Assembly: GCF_030811095.1 (NCBI RefSeq) | Contig: NZ_JAUSQL010000001.1 | Span: 2,232,001-2,296,000 of the forward strand | DNA from: Trueperella abortisuis | Lineage (GTDB): Bacteria; Actinomycetota; Actinomycetes; Actinomycetales; Actinomycetaceae | Reading direction: 5' to 3' | DNA length: 64,000 nucleotides | In this document: positions 17,891 through 27,800 of the stretch, piece by piece | Position numbering within the stretch: position 1 is the stretch's first letter | How the letters are laid out: each line of letters starts with the position of its first letter | Translations under genes and position numbers: made by a program | The notes under the pieces: model-generated | The model's database searches: none | The model's input: the letters and a program-made list of their open reading frames with translations, nothing else | Told to the model about the DNA's origin: nothing

Positions 17891-18873
17891 ACGACGCGAC
17901 CCGACTTCTTGTCATGACCGGCCTCGGCGTTGCCGTGATGGTCGCGGTCACTCTTGGACTGCAACGCTGGGCGGGTCTGCGGGTGGGGATCCAGCCGCTG
18001 ACTGCGGCCCTGCGCGCGATAGTCCAGCTGGCGGCACTCGCGCTCATTTTACAAGGCATATTCCAGTACCCCTGGACAGCCGGACTCATGCTGGCCGTGA
18101 TGATGACGGTCGCCTCGCTCACTGCGGGCAAACGGCTCAAAGAACTGTCCTATGGGCGGCGTGCCGCAGTCGCGGGCATCGTCACGGCGGCCCTGACGGT
18201 CGTCACGGCGATCTTCGCGATGCGGATGATGGAGCTGACGGTATCGAATTTCATCGCCATCGGCGGCATCATCACCGGCAATTCGATGTCAGCGGCGACG
18301 CTATCCGGGCGGCGATTCCTTGCCAGCTCCCAGGCGCAGCGTGGCGAGGTGGAGGGCTGGTTCGCACTTGGGGCACGCCCGCCCCAGGCTTTTGCCCAGG
18401 TCCGTAAGACGGCGATCGAGGAGATGCTTCTTCCCACGATCGACAAGACGAAGTCCACCGGCCTTGTCACGATGCCGGGTGCGTTCGTCGGCGCGTTGAT
18501 CGGCGGGGCCTCCCCGGTGGAGGCCGCCCGGTTCCAGCTTGTCGTGCTGGTGGGCATCATGCTTGCGGAGACGATCTGCGGCATCATCGTCACCCGCGTG
18601 CTCTCGGGCGCCACGGTGATCGTCTTGGACGAGCAGCCTCCGGCCAGGCCCGACTCCGGCGATGATCCTTCCGGCTCCGATGAAGCCTCCTCCGGCTCCG
18701 ATGAAGCGTCTTCCGCCTCTGACGTTGATTCTTCGGACCCGGCTGGCGCGTATTCCGGCTCTTCCGCTAGCTCTGACTCTTTGGGCCACGGTGGCGCCGC
18801 GTCAAGCTCCACGCAGCGGCAACAACACTCCGCCGGTGCGGCTGAGGGGCAAGAAGAAGGTTGTGTCCGTTAG
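17887..18873 (+). CDS. FetB/YbbM-like ABC transporter permease with acidic serine-rich tail
   Basis: The 328-residue protein starts at a GTG overlapping the torD stop. Residues 1-255 match the UPF0014/FetB permease family: WAGLRVGIQPLTAALRAIVQLAALALILQGIF, several membrane helices, NFIAIGGIITGNSMSAATL and KTKSTGLVTMPGAFVGALIGGASP. In Escherichia coli FetB works with ATPase FetA in iron export. No FetA-type ATPase is in the window. The last 70 residues are a disordered, repetitive S/D/E/A tail (GSDEASSGSDEASSASD), unusual for the family. Translational coupling to a molybdoenzyme chaperone is also unusual. Confidence 0.85.
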   Translation: MNDATRLLVMTGLGVAVMVAVTLGLQRWAGLRVGIQPLTAALRAIVQLAALALILQGIFQYPWTAGLMLAVMMTVASLTAGKRLKELSYGRRAAVAGIVTAALTVVTAIFAMRMMELTVSNFIAIGGIITGNSMSAATLSGRRFLASSQAQRGEVEGWFALGARPPQAFAQVRKTAIEEMLLPTIDKTKSTGLVTMPGAFVGALIGGASPVEAARFQLVVLVGIMLAETICGIIVTRVLSGATVIVLDEQPPARPDSGDDPSGSDEASSGSDEASSASDVDSSDPAGAYSGSSASSDSLGHGGAASSSTQRQQHSAGAAEGQEEGCVR

Positions 18874-18959
18874 GTTTACTCTCCAGGGAGGTTGTGAACA
18901 TAGAAAACAGGTGAATACCCATGTATATGCCCAGGATCCTGGAGGGGCGTCGCCGTCTT

Positions 18960-19276
18960 CCTACGCTCGTCGTTGGTGAAGCCTGGTCGCTGGGTTACGT
19001 CCATCAAGGCTCAGATCATCATGTTGATGGGGATCATGGGCATGTGGTGGCATTAATGCGATGGCCGAGTCGTTTTGGGCCACCCTCGAAAGTCGAGCAT
19101 TTCTACCGTTACGCTTTCGTTACCCGTAAACAGGTATACGAATCGGTCGCGGAATGGATCAAAGTGTTCTACAACCGCACCCGGATCCACACCTCAATCA
19201 ACGGCTATTCGCCGGTCGAATACGAACTGAAAACAACGGCTCCACTATTGGAAGTCGCCTAAAAAACTGTCAACAA
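18960..19276 (+). pseudogene. IS3-family transposase remnant (C-terminal part and right end)
   Basis: Two frames together carry transposase pieces: AMAESFWATLESRAFLPLRFR in one and KQVYESVAEWIKVFYNRTRIHTSINGYSPVEYELK in another. These are the E-region and C-terminus of an IS150-type OrfB. The stop at 19259-19261 is followed by a terminus that reads TTGTTGACAGTTTTTTAG on the minus strand. The 5' part is missing and the frame is broken, so the element is dead. Confidence 0.85.
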
Positions 19277-19283
19277 CTTGCGG

Positions 19284-19514
19284 TTAAGCCCACCTTTGCA
19301 GGTTGCCACATTCGATGAAGAAATCGAGCGCTGAAGTCATTTGTGCTAGTGATAGTCTAGCCTTCTCACTCGGGCCTGATTCCATAAGGCAGTGAGCGCA
19401 TCTCGCCTGACACTCGTCCGTAGTGACTATTGCTAGTCGTCGAGTATTCCGGATACTTTCTGCTAGATCGAATCTGTGAGGCTTCTTAAAAGAGATGCAC
19501 TTTTCGGCTTTCAT
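19284..19514 (-). pseudogene. Radical SAM enzyme, truncated after 76 residues
   Basis: The frame begins MKAEKCISFKKPHRF and contains the radical SAM cluster motif Cys35-x3-Cys39-x2-Cys42 (TTDECQARCAHCLMES). This is followed by LSLAQMTSALDFFIE, as in the first beta-alpha unit of these enzymes. Normal members are above 250 residues. Here the frame ends at TAA next to the right terminus of a dead IS, so most of the barrel is lost. ATG 19514 overlaps the stop of the SdpI-like gene, showing an original operon. It cannot be catalytic as it stands. Confidence 0.75.
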
Positions 19515-19927
19515 CCCGACTCACCTTCATGATCTTCGTCTTGGTCATGGCGAACAGATCGCTTTAGTCGAAAATAGGGAACCCAAAACCACACCGCGGC
19601 CATAGAAAGGATAGCCAGGACCGCCAGCAATAGATTGTCAGATACTTGGTAATCTGAACAAAAGAATTCTACAGTAGCACCTATGGCAACGATAACGCCG
19701 GCAGGAATGGCGATGTAACCAAGAAGCATCGTAGGCACGGCAGTGCCTCTCTGAACACGATACCAATTCTCCTCCGATTCAAGAGAATATAGCGTCCTTG
19801 TCCCGAAGATAACGTTAGGGGGCAGTTGATCATTTTTCATCCGTCGCCCTAGAAATATAGCCAAAATGCCAGTCGCCACCAGAACTCCCCCCAATAGCAG
19901 AAGCACCGCGAGTTCAAGTCCACTCAT
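19511..19927 (-). CDS. SdpI-family membrane protein
   Basis: The 138-residue protein has four hydrophobic segments. Between the first two it carries NVIFGTRTLYSLESEENWYRVQRGTAVPTMLLG, the hallmark loop (G-x-R-T ... W-x-x-x-x-R) of the SdpI/YhfL family. SdpI of Bacillus gives immunity to the SdpC toxin, but most homologues have no assigned role. GGAGGTGTTCTGAGTT precedes the ATG, four bases after the preceding gene's stop. Its next neighbour is a truncated radical SAM gene. Confidence 0.7.
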   Translation of the reverse strand: MSGLELAVLLLLGGVLVATGILAIFLGRRMKNDQLPPNVIFGTRTLYSLESEENWYRVQRGTAVPTMLLGYIAIPAGVIVAIGATVEFFCSDYQVSDNLLLAVLAILSMAAVWFWVPYFRLKRSVRHDQDEDHEGESG

Positions 19928-19930
19928 AAC

Positions 19931-20659
19931 TCAGAACACCTCCGCCTCTGGTACCATCAGCGCTGAACTGTTGTCTGAAAACTCTACGAGAATTCTTATC
20001 TTCTTGTCGCGATAAGGCGATTCGCATCGTAACCTGCTTCCTTCAAGAACAGGCTCCTCCGCTTGACTAAGCAGCCTAGGTACCGCCATTTTCTCACGAG
20101 ATGGACCATACCCTCGCTTCTGAAGGAACTTGTGCCACGTGCCGTTCAGATAACGCTTGCTAAATACTATCGAGTGGCGAACGGTATTGAGATCGTCGTC
20201 CAAATCTGGGAAGCTACCTGAGCCTTTGAACTTAGCAACTTTACTGATAGCTGCAGCGGCACCGACCCATAGAACAGCTCCAACCTGGTGATAAACCGCA
20301 AGATTCTGTAGCACTGCGAGATTGAAAACTGCCGCCAGGTTGACAACCGCCAAAACACCCTTCGGTTCAATCTCTGGGTCATCGTCCGAAGCTCTCATAT
20401 TCTCGACGCTAGAAAGAATATAATCCAGAATAACAAGCCTGATTCCCGCGGGTGTTTGATCAAGAACTTCGGCGATCTTCCGATTTCCAAATAAAGTCCC
20501 TGTAAGGGGAATATCGCCTAAAGACCCGATTACCGCGCGCGGACGCACTTCAAATTCATCCTGAAGCTTGAAATCGCCGACGATCGTTGCCCGCAATCTA
20601 CTTAGGGCTCCCCACTGCGAACCTGTGAAACGAGCCTGCTGTTGTTTGTCGGCTCCCAT
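19931..20659 (-). CDS. Unrecognised 242-residue protein of the IS-bounded island
   Basis: I do not recognise the family. From ATG 20659 (MGADKQQQARFTG), chosen because GAGGGAGATAAAC precedes it, the protein is 242 residues. Another ATG lies six codons upstream without a ribosome site. A mainly polar N-terminal part is followed by a hydrophobic, alanine-rich stretch around residues 100-140 (GVLAVVNLAAVFNLAVLQN... VGAVLWVGAAAAI). A basic segment (SKRYLNGTWHKFLQKRGYG) and an acidic end follow. It is first in an operon with an SdpI-like protein and a truncated radical SAM enzyme. Base composition is lower in GC than the flanks. Confidence 0.6.
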   Translation of the reverse strand: MGADKQQQARFTGSQWGALSRLRATIVGDFKLQDEFEVRPRAVIGSLGDIPLTGTLFGNRKIAEVLDQTPAGIRLVILDYILSSVENMRASDDDPEIEPKGVLAVVNLAAVFNLAVLQNLAVYHQVGAVLWVGAAAAISKVAKFKGSGSFPDLDDDLNTVRHSIVFSKRYLNGTWHKFLQKRGYGPSREKMAVPRLLSQAEEPVLEGSRLRCESPYRDKKIRILVEFSDNSSALMVPEAEVF

Positions 20660-20773
20660 GTTTATCTCCCTCTTCATTTATCGGCGACTCTGCCTTGCTA
20701 CTAAGGTATCCTGATTGGGTCTCCGAATCTGCGGTTTACCGCGTATTCGCGGCGGTTTGGGGTTACCCTGTGT

Positions 20774-20925
20774 TTGTTGACACTTGATTAAGCTAGTTTG
20801 TCTGGCTTGGAAAGGTGTTGGGAGACACATGAGTGAGAAGAAGACGAGGCGGTCTTTTACCCCGGAGTATCGGCGTGATGAAAGCAAGCAGATGATTGAA
20901 CTGCCTGACTTATGTGGAAGATCGT
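20774..20925 (+). pseudogene. IS3-family left end with OrfA N-terminal fragment
   Basis: The terminus reads TTGTTGACACTTGATTAAGC, sharing TTGTTGACA with the remnant ending at 19276. It is followed by GGTGTTGGGAGACAC and ATG 20829. The frame gives MSEKKTRRSFTPEYRRDESKQMI, typical of IS150-type OrfA, and then leaves homology and stops. Only the left 150 bases remain. The orientation matches the right-end remnant at 18960-19276. Confidence 0.8.
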
Positions 20926-20939
20926 GAGAAAATACGGCC

Positions 20940-21878
20940 ATGAGTAAAATCATTGGCGTTGATGTAGGCGGAACGAAGATTGCCGCGGGGCTCGTTGATG
21001 AGCAGGGCACGATCTTGAGAATGACCCGAAAGCCCACCGACACGGCCACCCCGGACTCGGTGGTAGAGACGATCTTGGAGGCTATCGCAGAATTGCGCGA
21101 CGGCGGCGCTTCAGCCGTGGGTATCGGCGCCGCGGGCTTTATCAATTCTGACCGTTCGACTGTCAACTTCGCCCCGAACCTCAACTGGCGAAATCTTCCC
21201 CTCGGCCAGCGTGTGGCTGAGGCGACTGGCCTACACACCGTCGTCGAGAACGATGCGAACGCGGCCGCCTGGGGCGAATTCCGGTTCGGCGCGGCGCGCG
21301 AATACGGTTCGGCCGCCGTCATTACGGTAGGTACAGGCATCGGCGGTGGAATCATCCTCGGCGGGAAACTCCTGCGCGGCTTCAGCGGTTTCGCCGGCGA
21401 GATCGGGCACATCAACATGGTTGAAGGCGGCATCCCGTGCGGGTGCGGGCTACGCGGCTGCTGGGAGGTCTACTCTTCCGGAGGGGCCCTACTTCGGGCG
21501 GCCCGCAAGATCGCCCGCCAGGATCGCGAGCATTCGGCTGGCATGCTGGAACTGGCCGGGGGTGACCCGGAGGCGATCACCGGGACGATGATCACCCAGG
21601 CAGCCCAGAATGGGTGCAAGGGCGCCAACGACGCGTTCGCCGAGATCGGCAAGTGGCTCGGCCAAGGCATGGCCGATCTGGCGGCCATCCTCGACCCGGA
21701 GGCCTTCGTGCTGGCCGGCGGCGTTTCCGAAGCCGGCGACGTCCTGCTCCGCCCCGCCCGCAAGGCATTCCTCGAGCGGCTCACCGCTCGCGACTACCGC
21801 CCCGAGCCTCCGGTACTTCTTGCCTCCCTAGGCAACCACGCCGGCCTGATCGGAGCCGCTGACCTCGCCCGCGAATAG
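20940..21878 (+). CDS. ROK family sugar kinase (glucokinase-like)
   Basis: The 312-residue protein has the ATP-binding start IGVDVGGTKIAAG (6-17), the sugar-binding ENDANAAAWGE (103-113), the phosphate motif TVGTGIGGGII and the ROK zinc motif Cys167-G-Cys169-GLRG-Cys174-WE. No N-terminal helix-turn-helix is present, so it is an enzyme rather than a repressor. Glucose or an N-acyl hexosamine are the usual substrates; which one is not clear. The ribosome site is weak (GTGAGAAAATACGGCC). The start lies just after an IS fragment, which may have replaced its original promoter. Confidence 0.9.
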   Translation: MSKIIGVDVGGTKIAAGLVDEQGTILRMTRKPTDTATPDSVVETILEAIAELRDGGASAVGIGAAGFINSDRSTVNFAPNLNWRNLPLGQRVAEATGLHTVVENDANAAAWGEFRFGAAREYGSAAVITVGTGIGGGIILGGKLLRGFSGFAGEIGHINMVEGGIPCGCGLRGCWEVYSSGGALLRAARKIARQDREHSAGMLELAGGDPEAITGTMITQAAQNGCKGANDAFAEIGKWLGQGMADLAAILDPEAFVLAGGVSEAGDVLLRPARKAFLERLTARDYRPEPPVLLASLGNHAGLIGAADLARE

Positions 21879-21945
21879 GTTTACCCGTAGGAAGGTCTGA
21901 AACCCTTGCCGGCCCTACATTGACACCGCTCGCCCAGCGCGCCTG

Positions 21946-22713
21946 TCACGCCCCGTAGGAACGCGAGCCGCGCCTTTGCTTATTCTTCGCCACCGGCTCC
22001 CAGCCGCGCGGAGTTTGGGCACCGCGCACGCCGTCCTCGCGCGAGCGATACACCACGTAGGGCCGAGTGGGGTACGCTACTGGCGCGGAGACAACATGGA
22101 CCAGCCTCGTAAACGGCCAGATGGCGAAGAGGAGAAAGCCCGCGACCACGTGGAGCTTGAAGGAGGCGGGCACGCCGGCCATCAAAGCGGCATCAGGTTG
22201 GAAGGAGAGCACCGAACGCAACCACGGGCTGATCGTCTCGCGGTAGTCATACCCACCCGCCAGCACCTGGTTTTGTAGCGTAGCTATGAAACCGAGCGCG
22301 ATGGGCAGGCAGAGCAGGGCGTACATGACGACGTCGTTGCGAGACGTCGCCAGTCGCACGGACTTGGTGACCAAACGGCGGTAGAGCAGGCCGAGGAGGC
22401 CGAGCACGGTCATCACGCCGGCCGTCATGCCACCCACCGTCGCCAACAGGTGGTAGGCATGCTGGGAGACTCCCGCCGCTTCCGTCCACGACTTAGGCAC
22501 CAGCAAGCCCATCACGTGCCCCACGCCCACGAACAAAATACCCACGTGGAACAGCGGCGAAGACAGGCGCAACAGTTTCGATTCGAAGATCTGCGAGGAA
22601 CGCGAGGTCCAACCAAACTTATCGTAGCGGTAGCGCCATACTAGACCCACCACCAACAACGCGAGCGCGAGGTAGGGAAAACCCGACCAGAGGAATGTTT
22701 CAAAAAGGTTCAT
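21946..22713 (-). CDS. narI: Respiratory nitrate reductase gamma subunit (cytochrome b)
   Basis: NarI anchors the enzyme and oxidises menaquinol through two b haems. The 255-residue protein starts MNLFETFLWSGFPYLALALLVVGLVWRYRYDKFGWTSRSS and has five hydrophobic helices. Conserved histidines appear in PLFHVGILFVGVGHVMG and SFKLHVVAGFLLFAIWPFTRLVHVV. The chosen ATG at 22713 overlaps the narJ stop. The open frame continues upstream inside narJ but is not expected to be used. It is the last gene of narKGHJI, converging on the ROK gene. Confidence 0.95.
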   Translation of the reverse strand: MNLFETFLWSGFPYLALALLVVGLVWRYRYDKFGWTSRSSQIFESKLLRLSSPLFHVGILFVGVGHVMGLLVPKSWTEAAGVSQHAYHLLATVGGMTAGVMTVLGLLGLLYRRLVTKSVRLATSRNDVVMYALLCLPIALGFIATLQNQVLAGGYDYRETISPWLRSVLSFQPDAALMAGVPASFKLHVVAGFLLFAIWPFTRLVHVVSAPVAYPTRPYVVYRSREDGVRGAQTPRGWEPVAKNKQRRGSRSYGA

Positions 22714-23369
22714 CGAGCCGACTCCTTCGTCACCGGAAATGGCAGATCCTGAATACCGACAAGTTCGGAAGGTGGTCCCTCCATAACAAGCTTGCGAAAA
22801 GCGGCGGCGGCCCGGTCGTCGATCGGACCAAGCGTGGCCAGTACAGCGCGCATGACACTGGCCCACGGACTGTCCAAAGACTCGAGAGCCGCCCGTAGCA
22901 CTTCAAGCCCCTCACGATTGACACCCAGCAGGTGCTGGGCGAGTTCGTCTCCGGTACGGGCAGACAGCTCAAGGACAGCCGGTAGATAATCCGGCAACTC
23001 CCCCTGCGCAACCCGCCATCCCGCGGCCTCAAATGCCTGCTGGAAAGTCACCAGCGCCATCCCGCGTTGGCGGGTGTCGCCCGTCGTGTAATAAGACAAG
23101 TACAGTGAACACTTGCGTCTGCGGTCGAAGGTGTCAACGTATGCCGCTTCGATCTGATCTAGGCTGAGCTGCTCGGCCCAGTCGAGGAATGCCTGAAACT
23201 CGTCGGCCACCTGCTCGTCCAAGGCCTCCAGTTCTCCCCGAATCACCGGGATCTGCTGCGCAAACGCGGCATCCGGGTAGTCCAGGAGCACGGCGGCGAT
23301 CATGTGGGCTGTGCGGGCGGGGCCGGCCTGGTCGGCATTGAGGGCCTCCACGACGGCGTCGGTACTCAT
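22710..23369 (-). CDS. narJ: Nitrate reductase assembly chaperone
   Basis: NarJ binds apo-NarGH until the molybdenum cofactor is inserted. The 219-residue helical protein has the family motif TFDRRRKCSLYLSYYTTGDTRQRGMAL and LPDYLPAVLEL. Start and stop overlap narH and narI, so the four enzyme genes are coupled. Confidence 0.95.
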   Translation of the reverse strand: MSTDAVVEALNADQAGPARTAHMIAAVLLDYPDAAFAQQIPVIRGELEALDEQVADEFQAFLDWAEQLSLDQIEAAYVDTFDRRRKCSLYLSYYTTGDTRQRGMALVTFQQAFEAAGWRVAQGELPDYLPAVLELSARTGDELAQHLLGVNREGLEVLRAALESLDSPWASVMRAVLATLGPIDDRAAAAFRKLVMEGPPSELVGIQDLPFPVTKESAR

Positions 23370-24886
23370 CTACGCACCTCCAACGGGATGAAGGTCTTCG
23401 TACCGGTGTTGCCACCCACTCCACCCATCCCGGGCCCGCCGAGGGAATCGAGCAAGCAGCCAAGCTCAAGCAAACCGCGTGGAGTCTCGGCCGAGGTCGT
23501 GGGGATGACATAGCGGTCGTCATACTTGGCAATAGCAAGCAGACGGTACATCTCCTCAAGGTGGGAGTTGCTCATGCCGACGGCGTCACTCGCAATATCA
23601 GTGCGCTCAAGGCCCAGGTTGACATCGCGCATATGCGAACGCATCGCGGCGAGCCGACGCAAGTAACGCTCCACGGGCCGAGTGTCGCCCGCGGTAAACA
23701 GACCGGCAAGGTAATCGAGCGGGATACGCATCGTGGCGATGGAGGTCAACAGGATTTTCGCGTCCTCACCGTCGGCGCCGGATTGAGTGACAGCATCGAC
23801 AACCGGGGACAACGGCGGGATGTACCACACCATCGGCATCGTCCGATACTCGGGGTGAAGGGGCAGGGCCACCTCGTATTCCTCGATGAGCTTGTAGACC
23901 GGGGATTCTGCTGCAGCCTTGATCCAGTTTTGTGGCACGCCATTAGCCTCTGCCGCTTGGCGGACATGCGGATCCGTCGGGTCGAGGATGAGCGAACGCT
24001 GAGCCATGTACAGGTCACGCGGATCCTCAGTGGCGGCCGCCTCTCCTACACGGTCGGCGTCGTAGAGGAGAACACCAAGATAGCGCAGACGACCCACGCA
24101 TGTCTCCGAACACACCGTGGGTTCACCCGCCTCAAGACGCGGATAGCACAGCGTGCATTTCTCGGCTTTTCCGGTGTAATGGTTGAAATAGACTTTCTTA
24201 TAAGGGCAGGCGGAGATGCATTGACGCCAGCCGCGACACCCGTCTTGATCCACGAGCACGACGCCGTCCTCGGCGCGCTTATACATCGCACCCGACGGAC
24301 ACGCCGAGACGCACGTAGGGTTGAGGCAGTGTTCGCAAATGCGTGGCAGGTAGAACATGAAGGAGTCTTCGATCGAACGCTTGACCGCGTGTGTCATCTG
24401 CTCCAAGATCGGATCCTGGTGCATCGTCTCCATCGAGCCACCCAGGGAGTCATCCCAGTTCGGCCCCCATACCGGAGCGTCCATCGGATCGCCGGTCAGC
24501 TGCGACTTGGGCGGTGCAGTCGGTAGATTCTTCTGGCCACGTGGCGCCTGAAGGAGTTTGTCGTAGTCGTAGGTCCACGGCTCGTAGTAGTCCTCGATGC
24601 CGGGCAGGTCAGGGTTGGCGAAGATAGTGGCGAGCTTCCTCAGCCGCCCGCCCCCGCGCGGTCTAAGCTTGCCAGAAGCCGTGCGCTCCCAGCCGCCCTT
24701 GTACCTGTCCTGGTTTTCCCATTCTTTCGGATAGCCAACGCCGGGCTTGGTCTCGACGTTGTTGAACCACACGTACTCGGTTCCTTCACGGTTTGTCCAG
24801 GCCTGTTTACACGTGACCGAACAAGTGTGGCAGCCGATGCACTTGTCCAGATTCATCACCATTGCGATCTGTGCCATGACTTTCAT
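23366..24886 (-). CDS. narH: Respiratory nitrate reductase beta subunit
   Basis: NarH carries three [4Fe-4S] clusters and one [3Fe-4S] cluster from NarI to NarG. The 506-residue protein has CIGCHTCSVTCKQAW, CEHCLNPTCVSACPSGAMYKR, CRGWRQCISACPYKKVYFN (tryptophan in place of one cysteine, the [3Fe-4S] site) and KCTLCYPRLEAGEPTVCSETCVGRLRY. Length and motifs are complete. The frame starts with MKVMAQIAMVMNL; an internal ATG at the fourth codon is an alternative. It overlaps the narG stop by one base. Confidence 0.96.
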   Translation of the reverse strand: MKVMAQIAMVMNLDKCIGCHTCSVTCKQAWTNREGTEYVWFNNVETKPGVGYPKEWENQDRYKGGWERTASGKLRPRGGGRLRKLATIFANPDLPGIEDYYEPWTYDYDKLLQAPRGQKNLPTAPPKSQLTGDPMDAPVWGPNWDDSLGGSMETMHQDPILEQMTHAVKRSIEDSFMFYLPRICEHCLNPTCVSACPSGAMYKRAEDGVVLVDQDGCRGWRQCISACPYKKVYFNHYTGKAEKCTLCYPRLEAGEPTVCSETCVGRLRYLGVLLYDADRVGEAAATEDPRDLYMAQRSLILDPTDPHVRQAAEANGVPQNWIKAAAESPVYKLIEEYEVALPLHPEYRTMPMVWYIPPLSPVVDAVTQSGADGEDAKILLTSIATMRIPLDYLAGLFTAGDTRPVERYLRRLAAMRSHMRDVNLGLERTDIASDAVGMSNSHLEEMYRLLAIAKYDDRYVIPTTSAETPRGLLELGCLLDSLGGPGMGGVGGNTGTKTFIPLEVRR

Positions 24887-27800
24887 CAGAACGTCACCTC
24901 CTGGGTGCGCTTGCGCAGAAGAGTTACTTCGTCACGCTGGTTTCCGGTGGGGCCGATGTAGTTAAAGCCGTAGGTCAGTTGGGCATGCCCGCCGGCCATA
25001 TGGGTGGGTTTGAGCAGGATGCGGGTAAGCGAGTTGTGGATACCTCCGCGCTTGCCGGACACCTCCGAAATCGGGGTGCCGGTCACGCGCTCTTGGGCGT
25101 GGTGCATGTAGACCGTCCCTTCGGGCATCCTGTGGGAAACGACCGCGCGGGCAACGACAGCGCCATTACGATTGTAAGCCTCAACCCAGTCATTATCCTT
25201 GACGTCAATCTTGTCTGCGTCCTGTGGACTGAGCCAGATAGTCTGGCCACCACGACCGAGGGTTAGCATGTTGAGGTTGTCAAAGTACTGGGAGTGAATG
25301 GACCACTTGTTATGCGGGGTCAGGTAGCGTACGGCCACCTGAGCCACCCCATCCTCGTTCGATAGCTCGCCCACGACGGCGTCGCCATAAATACGCGCCA
25401 GGTCAAGTGGCGGTCGATAGACGGGAAGGGACTCGCCCATGGCGATCATCCAGTCGTGGTCGAGGTAGTAGTGCTGGCGGCCGGTGAACGTGTGGAAGGG
25501 CTTGAGGCGCTCGATATTGATGACGAATGCGCTGTAACGCCGACCGCCATGCTCCGATCCGGACCACTCGGGAGAGGTGATAACCGAACGAGGCTGGATC
25601 GTCGCCTCCCGGAAGGTGATGAGCTTTTCCTCTGCGCCTTCGGCAAGGTCGGCAAGGCGTTGACCAGTCTGTTCCTCGTACTGCTTGAATCCTTGCACGG
25701 CCAGGCGGCCGTTCGTGGCGCCTGCCAGGTGCATGACGGTGTCCGCAGCCTTGACCGCGGTGTCAATAAGTGGCCGCCCCGCGCCGGCTCCTTTGGTAGA
25801 GATGCCGTTGAGCGCACCCAGCTTACCGATCTCTTCGTCCGGGTGTAGAGCGATTCCCTTGATCGGTAGTCCCAGCTTCTCAGCCAAGGGCCCGAGCGCA
25901 ACAAACTTGTTGTAAATCTCGGTGTAGTCCCGCTCCACGGGAACAAACTTGGGCAAGGTCTTGCCCGGAATGAGTTCGCGTTCGGCAAGCGGAGCGACGA
26001 CGCCGTGCGGGAGGGCTAATTCGTCGGGGGTATCATGGCTGATGGGTGCCATGATAACGTCCCGACGAGTTCCCAGATGCTTGACCGCCATCTGTGAGAC
26101 GAGGGCAGCAAGGGTTTTGAAAATCTCGAAGTCTGTACGCGCCTCCCACGGTGGGGTGACGGCTTCATTAAATGTGTGGACAAAGGGGTGCATGTCCGTC
26201 GAGGATATGTCCTCCTTCTCATACCATGTCGCCGCCGGTAGAACGACGTCGGAATAGAGCGTGGTGGAGGTGTTGCGGAAGTCAGCGGTGAACATCAGGT
26301 CAAGCTTGCCGACGCCGGGATTGTCCCGCCACGTGATGAGCTTGGGACGATCTTCCGGCGCAAGTTCGTTGGCTCGCACCGCATTATCGGCACCGATCAT
26401 GTGCCGCTGGAAGAACTCGGCGCCCTTGGCTGAGGAACCCATGAGATTCGTTCGCCAGTTAGCCAAGATACGGGTGAAGTTGACCGGGTTATCCGGGTCA
26501 GTGCAGGCAAAATGGAGTCGATCCGCCTTTAGTTCGGCCACCACATACTCCCCCGGGGTCAGCCCGACCTCTTGAGCAGACTCCCCGATTTCCAGCGGGG
26601 AGCGGTCAAACTGCGGGAATGAGGGCATCCACCCCCGCTGGCTTGCTTCGATCAGCGTGTCGGCGTTTGTTAGCCCTTTCCAATCGGCCAGCGGGGAGCC
26701 AATCGCGTCCGCTTTCGCGCCGTCATAGCGCCACTGATCAGTCAGCAGGTACCAAAACCCGGTCGAAATCATCTGCCGGGCTGGCCGTTGCCAGTCCAGA
26801 GCCATTGCATACTGTTGCCAGCCGGCAATGGGGCGAACCTTTTCTTGGCCGACGTAATGAGCCCAGCCCCCGCCGTTCTTCCCCTGTGTGGCGCACATCG
26901 TGGTCAGCGCGAGGAAGGTGCGATAGATCGTATCGGAGTGGAAGAAGTGGTTTGTTCCGGCGCCCATGACGATCATCGACCGTCCGTCCGAATCGATCGC
27001 ATTCTGGGCGAACTCGCGCCCGATGCGAATGGCTGCGTTCATCGGCACACCCGTGTGCTCCTCTTGCCAAGCGGGCGTGCCGGGCACGGTGGCATCTTCG
27101 TAACCCGCAGGCCACGTGCCCGGAAGGCCCTCTCTGCCCACACCATACTCGGCAAGGAGGAGATCGTAGACGGTGGTGACGTAGGTGTCTGCCACTTTGA
27201 TCGCGGGCACGCCACGGGTAATGACGCCGCCGCCCACCGATTCGGTTGCGGAGTCCGGCAGGTCAAAACGCGGAAGAAGGATCTCTACGCCGGTCGCATC
27301 GGAACGGGAAGCTGCGGTGATGGCGGGATCGACGCCGTCGAGGGCAAGATTCCACCCTCCCTTGACAGAACTGTAACGGTCGGCGATCGTACCGCCCGGA
27401 TCCACGATCTCCCCTGCCGTGTTGAGGACAAGCCCGCGGTGTTCGGGGTAGTCCTTCTCCCCCAACTCTCCCGGTTCGGGCAGATCAGTCACGGTGAGGA
27501 ACTTTCCTGGGACGAAGGCGCCCTCGTGCTTGTCAAGCTTGACGAGGAAAGGAGCATCTGTAAATCGCTTCATGTAGTCGAGGAAGTACGGTTCCTGGCG
27601 CTTAACGTGGAACTCGTTGAGAATGACGTGACCCATCGCCTGCGCAAGTGCACCGTCGGTACCGGGGTTAACGCGCAACCATTCGTCACCAAACTTCGTG
27701 TTGTCCGCGAAGTCGGGCGAAATGGCTACGACCTTCTGCCCGTGGTAACGGGCCTCGGTCATGAAGTGCGCATCGGGTGTGCGGGTCACCGGGATGTTCG

